Below the pieces are notes generated by a model. The model saw only the letters and a list, made by a program, of their open reading frames with translations, searched no databases and was not told the origin of the DNA. This document shows positions 1 through 7,561 of a DNA stretch of 10,389 bases, in pieces (the first letter of the stretch is position 1; each line of letters opens with the position of its first letter). A program made the position numbers and the translations under genes. This DNA is from Chloroflexota bacterium (lineage in GTDB: Bacteria > Chloroflexota > Dehalococcoidia > SM23-28-2 > RBG-16-64-32), in the NCBI GenBank assembly GCA_022565075.1, contig JADFKG010000071.1, positions 1 to 10,389 on the forward strand. Direction: 5' to 3'.

Positions 1-10
1 GATGCTCTCG

Positions 11-1147
11 TCAGGCATCGCGCACCTGCATCCCGTCGACGGCGCGGCAGACGTGCGCCTCACCGTCGAGGCCGGTGCGCTCGCGGTACTGAGAGACGAC
101 GGCGTCGCCGAAACGCTGCGCCTCTGACGCCTCGACGAGGTTCACCGTGCAGCCGCCGAAGCCGCCGCCGGTGAGCCGCGCGCCGATCGCGCCGGGCGCG
201 GCGTTCGCCAGCTCCACGAGCAGGTCGATCTCCGGCGTCGAGGCTTCGAAGCCGTCCCGCAGGCTGGCGTGCGACTCGGCGAAGAGACGGCCGAGCGTCC
301 CAAAGTCGCCGTCCCGCAGGGCCGCCTTCGCCGCCAGGACTCGCGCGTTCTCGGAAACGACGTGGCGTGCGCGGCGGCGGAGGGCGTCCGGCAGCGACTC
401 GATCTGCGATTCGGTGGCGCTTCGGAGCGACGCGAGTCCCAGCGCGCGCGCCGCCTCGGCGCACTCATCGCGGCGCCGGTTGTACGGCGTGCCGGCGAGC
501 TCGCGTGGCACCTTCGAGTCGATGACGACGATGGCGACGCCGTTCGGGAGGGGCACGTCCTCAGTCTCCAGCGATTGACAGTCGATGAAGAGGGCGCGGC
601 CCTCTCGGCCGAGAGCGGCGGCGAACTGGTCCATGATCCCGCACTGGACGCCGGCGTACATATGCTCGGCGCGCTGGCAGAGGAGCGCCATGTCGCGCGC
701 GGGCAGCTCGATTCCGGACGCGGCGCAGATCGCACCGGCCAGCGCCAGCTCGAGCGCCGCGGAGGAAGACAGGCCGGCGCCCTGAGGCACGTCGCCGCTG
801 ATCGACAGGTCGACGCCGCTCAGATGGAGCTGCGAGTCCAGCAGAGCCCAGAGGACGCCGCGCACGTAGTTCCGCCAGCCGCCCATCGGGTGGCGGCGCG
901 CGTTGTCGAGCGAGAAGTCGTCGCGCTGGTCGTGGTCGACTGAATGCGCGCGGACGCGGGTGTCTTCTCGCGGGGCGACGGCCACGGCCACCGTGCGATC
1001 GATGGCGACCGGCAGGACGAAGCCGTCGTTGTAGTCGGTGTGTTCGCCGATGAGGTTGACGCGACCCGGCGCTTCGGCGATGAACCGCGGCTCGTAGCCA
1101 TGCTGCGCGGCGAAGGCGCGGGCGAGGTTCGCGGTGTCGGCGGGCAT
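11..1147 (-). CDS. galK: Galactokinase (GHMP kinase family)
   Basis: Cytosolic kinase that phosphorylates alpha-D-galactose at C1 with ATP, the entry step of the Leloir pathway. The 378-residue product is close to the usual 380-390. It carries the galactokinase signature GRVNLIGEHTDYNDG at residues 28-42, the GHMP ATP-binding loop PQGAGLSSSAALE at 121-133, the GIMDQFA segment with the likely catalytic base Asp173, and the C-terminal GHMP motif TGGGFGGCTV at 326-335. The ATG at 1147 is chosen because the N-terminus then begins about 27 residues before the signature, as in the family. The frame stays open far upstream, but that part runs antisense through the CoA-transferase gene. No Shine-Dalgarno is visible; a TATACT box lies 9 nt before the ATG, so the mRNA may be leaderless. 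No other Leloir gene is in view. A related GHMP sugar kinase is possible, but the signature favours galactokinase. Confidence 0.96.
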   Translation of the reverse strand: MPADTANLARAFAAQHGYEPRFIAEAPGRVNLIGEHTDYNDGFVLPVAIDRTVAVAVAPREDTRVRAHSVDHDQRDDFSLDNARRHPMGGWRNYVRGVLWALLDSQLHLSGVDLSISGDVPQGAGLSSSAALELALAGAICAASGIELPARDMALLCQRAEHMYAGVQCGIMDQFAAALGREGRALFIDCQSLETEDVPLPNGVAIVVIDSKVPRELAGTPYNRRRDECAEAARALGLASLRSATESQIESLPDALRRRARHVVSENARVLAAKAALRDGDFGTLGRLFAESHASLRDGFEASTPEIDLLVELANAAPGAIGARLTGGGFGGCTVNLVEASEAQRFGDAVVSQYRERTGLDGEAHVCRAVDGMQVRDA

Positions 1148-1156
1148 GCCGTCGCC

Positions 1157-1162
1157 AGTATA
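1157..1162 (-). promoter_or_regulatory. Candidate -10 box for galK
   Basis: On the minus strand the bases read TATACT (5 of 6 to TATAAT). Nine bases separate it from the galK ATG, so transcription would begin within a few bases of the start codon. No good -35 hexamer is seen at 17-18 nt. It lies in the 66-nt divergent gap shared with the CoA-transferase gene. Confidence 0.5.
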
Positions 1163-1197
1163 GATTGGCGCCGGTATGCAATCGATGGCGCATCGGC

Positions 1198-1203
1198 TAT
1201 GAT
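1198..1203 (+). promoter_or_regulatory. Candidate -10 box for the CoA-transferase pair
   Basis: TATGAT (5 of 6 to TATAAT) ends 10 nt before the ATG at 1214. The -35 region at 17-nt spacing (TATGCA, 1175-1180) matches only 3 of 6. If used, the first transcribed base would lie just before or at the start codon, giving a leaderless message. The box contains the two alternative ATGs at 1199 and 1202, which argues against those as starts. Confidence 0.45.
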
Positions 1204-1213
1204 GCGTCTCGTT

Positions 1214-2422
1214 ATGCCGGACCGCGCGCTGGAGGGCCTCACGATCATCGAAGTCGGCACTCGCGGCGCCGCCTCGTACGGGGCGAAGATGCTTGCCGAC
1301 CTCGGCGCGGACGTGATCAAGGTCGAGCCGCCGACGGGCGATCCGGACCGCGCGCTCGGCCCGTTCCCGGGCGGTGAGGCGCACCCGGAGAAGAGCGGGA
1401 CGTTCCTCTACCTGAACACGAACAAGCTCGGCGTCACGCTGGACATTGCCGGCGACAAGGGACGCGAGGTGCTGGGAAAGCTCGTGGCGAAGGCCGACGC
1501 GCTGATCCACGACTATCCGCCGGCCGAGGCCGAGGCGGCGGGACTGACGTACGACGCCATCCGCGCCGCCAATCCAGACATCGTCATGACCTCGGTGACG
1601 CCGTTCGGGCAGACTGGGCCGCAGAAAGACTTCAAGGCGAACGACCTGACGATGCAGGGTGCCGGGGGCTGGCTCTGGATAAACGGCTGGCCCGGGAACC
1701 CGGATTTGCCGCCGCTGAAGGCGTTCGGTCGCCAGCCCTCTTATCAGGGAGGACTCAACGGAGCGCTGGCGACGATGGGCGCGCTCTACGGCCGGTCGCG
1801 CGGTGGCCCCGGTCAGCACATCGACATCTCGATCCAGGAGTGCATCGCCGCGATCATCGAGTTCGTGTTGCCGACTTGGTCGTACATGGAGACGCCCGTT
1901 GTGCGCTACGGACAGCGGCCGATCCACCCCATCGATATGTTTCAGTGCAAAGATGGTGCCTGGATATTCGTGCTCTGCATCGAGGAGCCCCAGTGGGAGC
2001 GGCTCGTCGAGCTGATGGATACGCCGGAGTGGGCCACCTGGGAAGTGGCGGCAGACCGCTTCGTACGCGCCTCCAACTGGGACGCGCTGCGGCCTTTTAT
2101 GGAGGAATGGGTCAGCCAGTGGAACGCTGACGACCTCTACCGCGCTGCCCAGGCCAAGCGCATCCCGTTTGCGCCGGTCTCGACGCTCGGCAATCTGCTC
2201 GACTCGGACCACCTGAAAGCGCGCGGGTTCTTCGTCGAGGTGGCGCACCCGGAGGCGGGCACGCTCACGCACGCTGGGGCGCCGTACAAGCTTTCGGAGA
2301 CGCCGTGGGAGATCCGCTTGCCGGCGCCCACGCTGGGCCAGCACAACGCCGAGGTCTTTGGCGGCAGGCTCGGCCTCTCCGACGCGGAGATCGAGTCGCT
2401 TGCGGTGGAAGGGGTGGCGTGA
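1214..2422 (+). CDS. Family III (CaiB/BaiF) CoA-transferase-like protein with Ser at the catalytic Asp position
   Basis: A 402-residue member of the CaiB/BaiF (formyl-CoA transferase type) family, normal in length. Family III enzymes move CoA between carboxylic acids through an aspartyl-CoA anhydride. Family features visible: the N-terminal LEGLTIIEVG at 6-15 followed by GAKMLADLGADVIKVEPP at 23-40, the SVTPFGQTGP segment at 127-136, and GGPGQHIDISIQE at 197-209. The segment usually reading D-x-x-x-G-L just before the first helix of the central region is SYQGGL here, so Ser176 replaces the expected catalytic Asp. The next gene, a paralogue overlapping by one base, keeps Asp. I infer a non-catalytic or altered subunit of a heteromeric enzyme. 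The substrate cannot be told from sequence. ATG at 1214 is preferred over 1199 and 1202 because those lie inside the candidate -10 box. No Shine-Dalgarno is evident. Confidence 0.9.
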   Translation: MPDRALEGLTIIEVGTRGAASYGAKMLADLGADVIKVEPPTGDPDRALGPFPGGEAHPEKSGTFLYLNTNKLGVTLDIAGDKGREVLGKLVAKADALIHDYPPAEAEAAGLTYDAIRAANPDIVMTSVTPFGQTGPQKDFKANDLTMQGAGGWLWINGWPGNPDLPPLKAFGRQPSYQGGLNGALATMGALYGRSRGGPGQHIDISIQECIAAIIEFVLPTWSYMETPVVRYGQRPIHPIDMFQCKDGAWIFVLCIEEPQWERLVELMDTPEWATWEVAADRFVRASNWDALRPFMEEWVSQWNADDLYRAAQAKRIPFAPVSTLGNLLDSDHLKARGFFVEVAHPEAGTLTHAGAPYKLSETPWEIRLPAPTLGQHNAEVFGGRLGLSDAEIESLAVEGVA

Positions 2423-3633
2423 TGGCTGGGCCGCTGGACGGGATTCGCGTCGCCGACTTCACCTGGGTCTGGGCGGGCCCGACCAACACGATGCAGCTGG
2501 CCCACATGGGAGCCGAGGTCATCCGCATGGAGACGTCGAAGCGCATCTGCACGCTCCGCATGTTTCCGCCCTGGCCCGACGGCAAGCCGGGCCCGAACCG
2601 CAGCGGCTACTTCAACCAGTACAACCAGGGCAAGCGCGCAATCCTCCTCGACCTGACGAAGGACGAGGGCGCCGCGATCGCCAGACGCATCGTCGAAATC
2701 AGCGACGTTGCGGTCGAGAACTTCTCCGCGGGCGTCATCGACAGGCTCGGCTTCGGCTACGACGAGCTGCGAAAAGTCAACGACGACATCATCATGATGA
2801 GCATGTCCGGTTACGGCGCGACTGGCCCCGATAAGGACTACATCTCTTACGGACCGGCGCAGGTGCCGATGTCGGGGCTATCGGCGCTGACGGGCTACAA
2901 GGGCTGGCGACCGATGCACGTTGGCATGTCCTACGGAGACCCGACGGCCGGCCTGCACGCCGCATTCGCCGTGATCGCCGCGCTTTTCTATCGCGACCGC
3001 ACGGGCAAGGGTCAGTACATAGACATGTCGCAGTGGGAGTCCAGCATGGTCGTCATTGGCGAGGCGTTCATGCACCAAGTAATGAACGGTGCTGCGCCGG
3101 AGCGTGATGGCAGCCACGACCCGCATATGGCGCCGCACAACGTCTATCGCTGCGCCGGCGAAGACCGCTGGATCGCGATCGGCTGCGGCTCCGATGAGGA
3201 GTTCGGCGCGCTCTGCGGGGTGATCGGCAAGGCCGAGCTCGCATCCGACGCCCGCTTCGCCACGATCGCCGAGCGCAAGGCGAACGAAGACGCGCTCGAT
3301 GCTGAGATCGAGGCCTGGACGTCGGAGCAGGACCCCTTTGAGGCGATGGAGACGCTGCAGGCGGCAGGCGTCGCAGCCTACCCGCCGCTGGTGAACCAGG
3401 AAGTGATGGAGAGCCCGCATCTGGCGGCACGCGACTTCTGGGTCGAGCACGAGCACCCGGAGGTTGGCGTCCGCAAGCACGCTGGCATCCCGTGGCACTT
3501 CTCGGAGACGCCGCTCTCGGTCAAGCGTGCCGCTCCGGTGATGGGTCAGGACAACGAGTACGTTTTCGGTGAGCTGCTGGGCATGGGCAGCGACGAGATC
3601 GCCGGCCTGGTCGAGCGCGAAGTCATCAAGTAA
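2422..3633 (+). CDS. Family III (CaiB/BaiF) CoA-transferase with intact catalytic Asp
   Basis: A 403-residue CaiB/BaiF family CoA-transferase and paralogue of the gene before it. The N-terminus (PLDGIRVADFTWVWAGP, 4-20, then QLAHMGAEVIRMET, 25-38), the SMSGYGATGPDKDY segment at 127-140, and RTGKGQYIDMSQWE at 193-206 are family features. Asp173 in YGDPTAGL sits where the catalytic nucleophile of formyl-CoA transferase is expected, so this subunit looks active. Both proteins end in a similar block (HPE.G....HAG.P....SETP, here from about residue 345). The ATG overlaps the previous stop (GTGATG, 2419-2424) and is preceded by GGAAGGGG at 2407-2414, 7 nt away, a strong Shine-Dalgarno; the GTG at 2419 is the only close alternative. 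Translational coupling and joint assembly with the upstream protein are likely. The acid substrate is unknown. Confidence 0.94.
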   Translation: MAGPLDGIRVADFTWVWAGPTNTMQLAHMGAEVIRMETSKRICTLRMFPPWPDGKPGPNRSGYFNQYNQGKRAILLDLTKDEGAAIARRIVEISDVAVENFSAGVIDRLGFGYDELRKVNDDIIMMSMSGYGATGPDKDYISYGPAQVPMSGLSALTGYKGWRPMHVGMSYGDPTAGLHAAFAVIAALFYRDRTGKGQYIDMSQWESSMVVIGEAFMHQVMNGAAPERDGSHDPHMAPHNVYRCAGEDRWIAIGCGSDEEFGALCGVIGKAELASDARFATIAERKANEDALDAEIEAWTSEQDPFEAMETLQAAGVAAYPPLVNQEVMESPHLAARDFWVEHEHPEVGVRKHAGIPWHFSETPLSVKRAAPVMGQDNEYVFGELLGMGSDEIAGLVEREVIK

Positions 3634-3638
3634 AGGCG

Positions 3639-3663
3639 GCGTCAGGGGCCTGCCACTTGACGC
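3639..3663 (+). terminator. Weak hairpin after the CoA-transferase pair
   Basis: GCGTCA (3639-3644) pairs with TGACGC (3658-3663) across a 13-nt loop, a few bases after the CoA-transferase stop. There is no T-run behind it, so it is a poor intrinsic terminator and could be chance in GC-rich sequence. It is the only candidate end signal before the tRNA promoter. Confidence 0.22.
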
Positions 3664-3711
3664 GGACGGGCGTTCGGTGGGTTTCGTGATTCCGCACCAG
3701 GGCGCAGCAAA

Positions 3712-3741
3712 TTGACCATCTCGCAGCCCCGGCTGTATCCT
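3712..3741 (+). promoter_or_regulatory. Promoter for the tRNA-Leu/tRNA-Arg pair
   Basis: TTGACC (3712-3717, 5 of 6 to the -35 consensus) is followed after 18 nt by TATCCT (3736-3741, 4 of 6 to -10). The predicted start near 3748 gives a leader of about 17 nt before the mature tRNA-Leu 5' end. Confidence 0.6.
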
Positions 3742-3764
3742 GCGTAAGGAGACAAGCGTCACGT

Positions 3765-3850
3765 GCCGAAGTGGCGGAACGGCAGACGCGCTGCGTTCAG
3801 GGCGCAGTGCCCTTCGGGGCGTGTGGGTTCAAATCCCACCTTCGGCACCA
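3765..3850 (+). tRNA. tRNA-Leu, anticodon CAG
   Basis: A complete class II tRNA of 86 nt including an encoded CCA end. The acceptor arm GCCGAAG pairs with CTTCGGC, followed by discriminator A and CCA (3848-3850). The anticodon stem CTGCG/CGCAG encloses TTCAGGG, placing CAG at 3798-3800 (reads CUG). A long variable arm with a GCCC-TTCG-GGGC-type stem and the T arm GTGGG/CCCAC complete the cloverleaf. It is first in a two-tRNA unit, 35 nt before the tRNA-Arg. Confidence 0.97.
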
Positions 3851-3885
3851 AACCTACGATAATCCCCGGGCCGATGGCCCATCGC

Positions 3886-3961
3886 GCGCTCGTAGCTCAG
3901 TGGATAGAGCGCAGCCTTGCGGAGGCTGAGGTCGTGAGTTCGAGTCTCACCGAGCGCGCCA
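3886..3961 (+). tRNA. tRNA-Arg, anticodon GCG
   Basis: A 76-nt tRNA with encoded CCA. The acceptor GCGCTCG pairs with CGAGCGC, discriminator G, then CCA (3959-3961). The D stem is GCTC/GAGC, and the T arm is GTGAG/CTCAC with loop TTCGAGT. The anticodon stem CAGCC/GGCTG encloses TTGCGGA, so the anticodon is GCG (3919-3921), reading the Arg codon CGC. Bacteria usually read the CGU/CGC/CGA box with an ACG anticodon edited to inosine, so an encoded G34 is notable. It probably shares the tRNA-Leu promoter. T-rich sequence (3963-3976) follows but is not paired with a separate hairpin. Confidence 0.95.
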
Positions 3962-4046
3962 CTTTTTGCCCTTTTTCCTGACGCAGGCGGCGCCGATTTC
4001 GCAAAAAACTCCTCGCTAGGTTGTCCCCCGTAGCCTTCTAGCGCGT

Positions 4047-4052
4047 TATACT
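4047..4052 (+). promoter_or_regulatory. Candidate -10 box for the CBS-korAB-CBS cluster
   Basis: TATACT (5 of 6 to consensus) lies in the gap between the tRNAs and the CBS gene. TTGTCC at 4021-4026 would be a fair -35, but the spacer is 20 nt, longer than usual. Transcription from here would start near 4059, leaving about 110 nt before the CBS gene and about 7 nt before the small ORF at 4067. Confidence 0.4.
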
Positions 4053-4066
4053 CACTGGTAGACGTA

Positions 4067-4177
4067 ATGAGTCGAGCGATTCCGCCCCAACTATCGCCAA
4101 CGGCTGGAGACGAAACCGATGAACCAGCCGCCTTCCCGCCTTTAATCCCTCTTAGCACCCACGGTCCCTCATGCTGA
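4067..4177 (+). CDS. Possible 36-residue leader peptide overlapping the CBS gene start
   Basis: A small ORF (ATG 4067, TGA 4175-4177) begins 14 nt after the TATACT box and runs over the ATG of the CBS gene (4171), overlapping it by 7 nt. The peptide begins MSRAIPPQLSPTAGDE, is rich in Pro, Ala and Ser, has one Cys as its last residue, and has no signal peptide, membrane helix or recognised domain. The CBS gene has no visible Shine-Dalgarno, so arriving ribosomes terminating at 4177 could re-initiate at 4171. That coupling is inference; the ORF could be chance in GC-rich sequence, and conservation is unknown. Confidence 0.3.
   Translation: MSRAIPPQLSPTAGDETDEPAAFPPLIPLSTHGPSC
4101..4130 (+). 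other. Hairpin in the CBS-korAB leader
   Basis: CGGCTGG (4101-4107) and CCAGCCG (4124-4130) form a perfect 7-bp GC-rich stem with a 16-nt loop. It falls in the predicted 5' leader and inside the small ORF, about 40 nt before the CBS start. It could influence translation of the leader or downstream gene. No known riboswitch class is recognised and no T-run follows. Confidence 0.4.
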
Positions 4178-4623
4178 CCGAAAAGATCGGCACACTGGAC
4201 CGCACGCCGCCGGTCGTCGTCGAAAGCGGCACAAGCATCGGCGCCGTGGTGGAAGAGATTGAGCGGGGTGCAGTCGGCTGCGTCGTCGTCTGCCAGGGCC
4301 CAGAGCTTATCGGCATCCTCACCGAGCGCGACGTCCTCGTCAAGGTCGTCGCCAGGGACGTCGATTACGCCAGGCCCGTTGACGAGTTCATGACGCCGAA
4401 CCCGATCACGCTGCCTCTGAGCGCCACGATCGGCGAGGCGGTGAACATCATGATCGAGCGCGAGTTCCGACACATTCCGATTACCGAGGAGGGCGGAGAG
4501 CGACCGCTGGCCGTCTTTAGCATCAAGGACGTCATCGACCTCCTGGCGCAGTCGTTCCCCACGCACGTGCTGAACCTGCCGCCCCGTCCCCACCAGCAGA
4601 TGAGCACCCGGGAAGGGGCTTGA
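4171..4623 (+). CDS. Tandem CBS-domain (CBS pair) protein
   Basis: A 150-residue stand-alone CBS pair (Bateman module) with no attached catalytic domain. The first CBS repeat spans about residues 10-62, ending in GILTERDVLVKVV at 48-60. The second spans about 74-128, with FMTPNPITL at 73-81, EFRHIPI at 98-104 and a closing VFSIKDVIDLL at 115-125. Such modules commonly bind AMP, ADP, ATP or S-adenosylmethionine between the repeats and pass the signal to a partner protein. An in-frame TAG at 4153-4155 makes the ATG at 4171 the first ATG after an in-frame stop. No Shine-Dalgarno precedes it. The stop lies 12 nt before korA, so it is almost certainly co-transcribed with the oxidoreductase and is a candidate nucleotide-sensing regulator of it. 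The ligand is not determinable from sequence. Confidence 0.9.
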   Translation: MLTEKIGTLDRTPPVVVESGTSIGAVVEEIERGAVGCVVVCQGPELIGILTERDVLVKVVARDVDYARPVDEFMTPNPITLPLSATIGEAVNIMIEREFRHIPITEEGGERPLAVFSIKDVIDLLAQSFPTHVLNLPPRPHQQMSTREGA

Positions 4624-4635
4624 GGTAGAGATCCG

Positions 4636-6515
4636 ATGAGCGCGGAAGACGGTAGAAAATCCAGCAACGCACCTTCCGATCAGATCGAGGAGTTGGAGCG
4701 TGTAACGATCCGCTTCGCGGGCGACTCCGGCGACGGTATGCAGCTTGCCGGCCTTCAATTCACGAACACGTCCGCCCTCTACGGCAACGACGTCTCCACC
4801 ATTCCGGACTTTCCGGCGGAGATCCGCGCGCCGGCAGGCTCAATTCCCGGCGTCAGCTCGTTCCAGGTGAGCTTCTCCAGCCACGACATCCACACCCCGG
4901 GCGACCAGCCGGACGTGCTCGTCGCGATGAATCCCGCTGCGCTCAAGGCGCACCTTGGCGACCTGCCGAAGGGTGGCCTGCTCGTCGTAAACACCGACGA
5001 GTTCACGGAGTCAAACCTGCGCAAGGCACTCTATGCCGAGAACCCGCTCGAGGACGACTCGCTCAGCGCCTATCGCGTCGTCAAGGTGCCCGTAGGCAGC
5101 ATGAACGCCCGGGCCCTGGCCGACAGTGGCTTGAACACGATGCAGATCGACCGCTCGAAGAACTCGTTTACGTTGGGCCTGATGTTCTGGCTCTACGAGC
5201 GGCCGCTGGACTCGACTATCCGCTGGTTCGAGGAGAAGTTCGCGCGCAACCCGGAAGTGCGCGACGCCAACATCACGACGCTGAAGGCCGGTTACAACTT
5301 CGGCGAGACAGCCGAGCTTTTCCCGGTCCGCTACCACGTGGCGAAGGCGGATCTGCCGCCCGGACGTTATCGCAACATCACCGGCAACGCGGCGACGGCG
5401 CTGGGCTTCGTCACGGCGTCGAAGCTGGCCGACCTGCCGCTCTTCTATGGCAGCTACCCGATTACGCCGGCCACCGACATCCTGCATGAGCTGTCGCGCT
5501 TCAAGAACTTCGGCGTCAAGACGTTCCAGGCGGAGGACGAGATCGCGGCGATGGGCTCGGCGATCGGCGCCGCCTTCGGTGGCTTCCTCGGCCTGACGGG
5601 CACGAGCGGCCCCGGTCTGGCCCTGAAAAGCGAGGCGTTAGGCCTGGCCGTGATGGTCGAGCTGCCACTCGTCGTGGCCATGATCCAACGGGCCGGTCCC
5701 AGCACCGGCATGCCGACGAAGACTGACCAGGCTGACCTTCTGCAGGTACTCTTTGGGCGCAACGGCGAGTCGCCGGTGGCGATTGTGGCGCCGGCCACGC
5801 CGTCCGAGTGCTTTACGTACGCCATCGAGGCGTTTCGCCTGGCGCTACGGCACATGACGCCTACGGTGTTCCTCTCCGACGGCTATCTCGGTACGGGCTC
5901 GGAGCCATGGCGGGTACCGCGAGCCGACGAGCTACCTCGCATCGAGGTCAAGTTCGCGAAGGACGCTGACACGTTCGAGCCCTATGATCGCGATCCAGAG
6001 ACGCTGGCACGCCCCTGGGCTACCCCCGGCACACCGGGACTTGAACACCGCATAGGCGGACTGGAGAAGGCCGACATCACTGGGAACGTCAGCTACGACC
6101 CCGACAACCACGACAAGATGACCCGCCTCCGCGCGGAGAAGGTGGCGAGGATCGCCAACGACATTCCGGATCTCGAAGTGGTCGGCGACCCGTCGGGAGA
6201 TCTGCTCGTGCTCGGCTGGGGCAGCACCTACGGCGCCAACCTCTCCGCGGTGCTGAGGGCGCGTAAGGAAGGGCTCTCCGTCTCTTTCGCGCATCTGCGC
6301 TATCTGAATCCCTTCCCCTTGAATGTGGGCGACGTCATCGCTAGCTTCGACCAGGTGCTAATCCCGGAGCTGAACCTGGGTCAGCTGGCGATGCTGGTAC
6401 GCTCGCGCTACGTCGTGGACACGGTGGGCCTCAACAAGGTCACCGGTCGTCCATTCCTGATCGCCGAAGTCGAAAAGAAGATCCACGAGCTGGTAGGAAG
6501 CAAGGTGAAGGTCTG

Positions 6516-6516
<1 letters not shown>
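4636..6516 (+). CDS. korA: 2-oxoacid (probably 2-oxoglutarate):ferredoxin oxidoreductase, fused gamma-alpha subunit
   Basis: Large subunit of a two-subunit KorAB-type enzyme that oxidatively decarboxylates a 2-oxoacid, probably 2-oxoglutarate, to the acyl-CoA while reducing ferredoxin; some lineages run it in reverse. The 626-residue product has an N-terminal gamma domain at about 22-200 (IRFAGDSGDGMQLAG at 25-39, FPAEIRAPAGSIPGVSSFQ at 59-77). The alpha (pyrimidine-type) domain starts near 250, with YPITPATDI at 274-282, Glu300 in FQAEDE, GPGLALKSEALGLA at 325-338 and QRAGPSTGMPTKTDQADLLQ at 351-370, and a C-terminal domain follows from about 520. The gamma-alpha fusion is typical of KorA, as in mycobacteria. 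The start is supported by GAGGT at 4622-4626, 9 nt before the ATG. The stop overlaps the korB ATG by one base. Pyruvate or a branched-chain 2-oxoacid as substrate cannot be fully excluded. Confidence 0.94.
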
Positions 6517-7547
<1,031 letters not shown>

Positions 7548-7561
7548 CCAACCCCGGAAAC

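Noticed and set aside
944..1213. Open frame extending the first CoA-transferase upstream on the plus strand
   Set aside because: It is antisense to galactokinase. The CaiB/BaiF N-terminal block begins right after the ATG at 1214.
1148..2344. Long open frame extending galactokinase upstream on the minus strand
   Set aside because: It lies fully antisense to the well-supported CoA-transferase gene, is Arg-rich with no family resemblance, and the galactokinase N-terminus fits the ATG at 1147.
2878..3762. Minus-strand ORF of 294 residues antisense to the second CoA-transferase
   Set aside because: It has no recognisable motif and an Arg/His-rich composition typical of the antisense of GC-rich genes.
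3962..3980. Intrinsic terminator after tRNA-Arg from the TTTTTGCCCTTTTT stretch
   Set aside because: There are T-runs but no independent hairpin in front of them other than the tRNA itself.
3763..3981. 72-residue ORF with MPKWRNGRRAAF and VAQWIERSL sequences
   Set aside because: It is a translation across the two tRNA genes, a familiar spurious protein seen in many genome annotations.
4101..4130. Riboswitch (ZTP/pfl or cyclic-di-GMP type) in the CBS leader
   Set aside because: A few words such as ACCGATG and CCGCC look suggestive, but the conserved cores and second stems of those classes are absent.
3829..4758. 309-residue minus-strand ORF ending in an ETRTHDLSLRKAALY-like stretch
   Set aside because: It is antisense to the CBS gene, the leader and the tRNA-Arg. 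The recognisable part is the known artefact of translating a tRNA complement.
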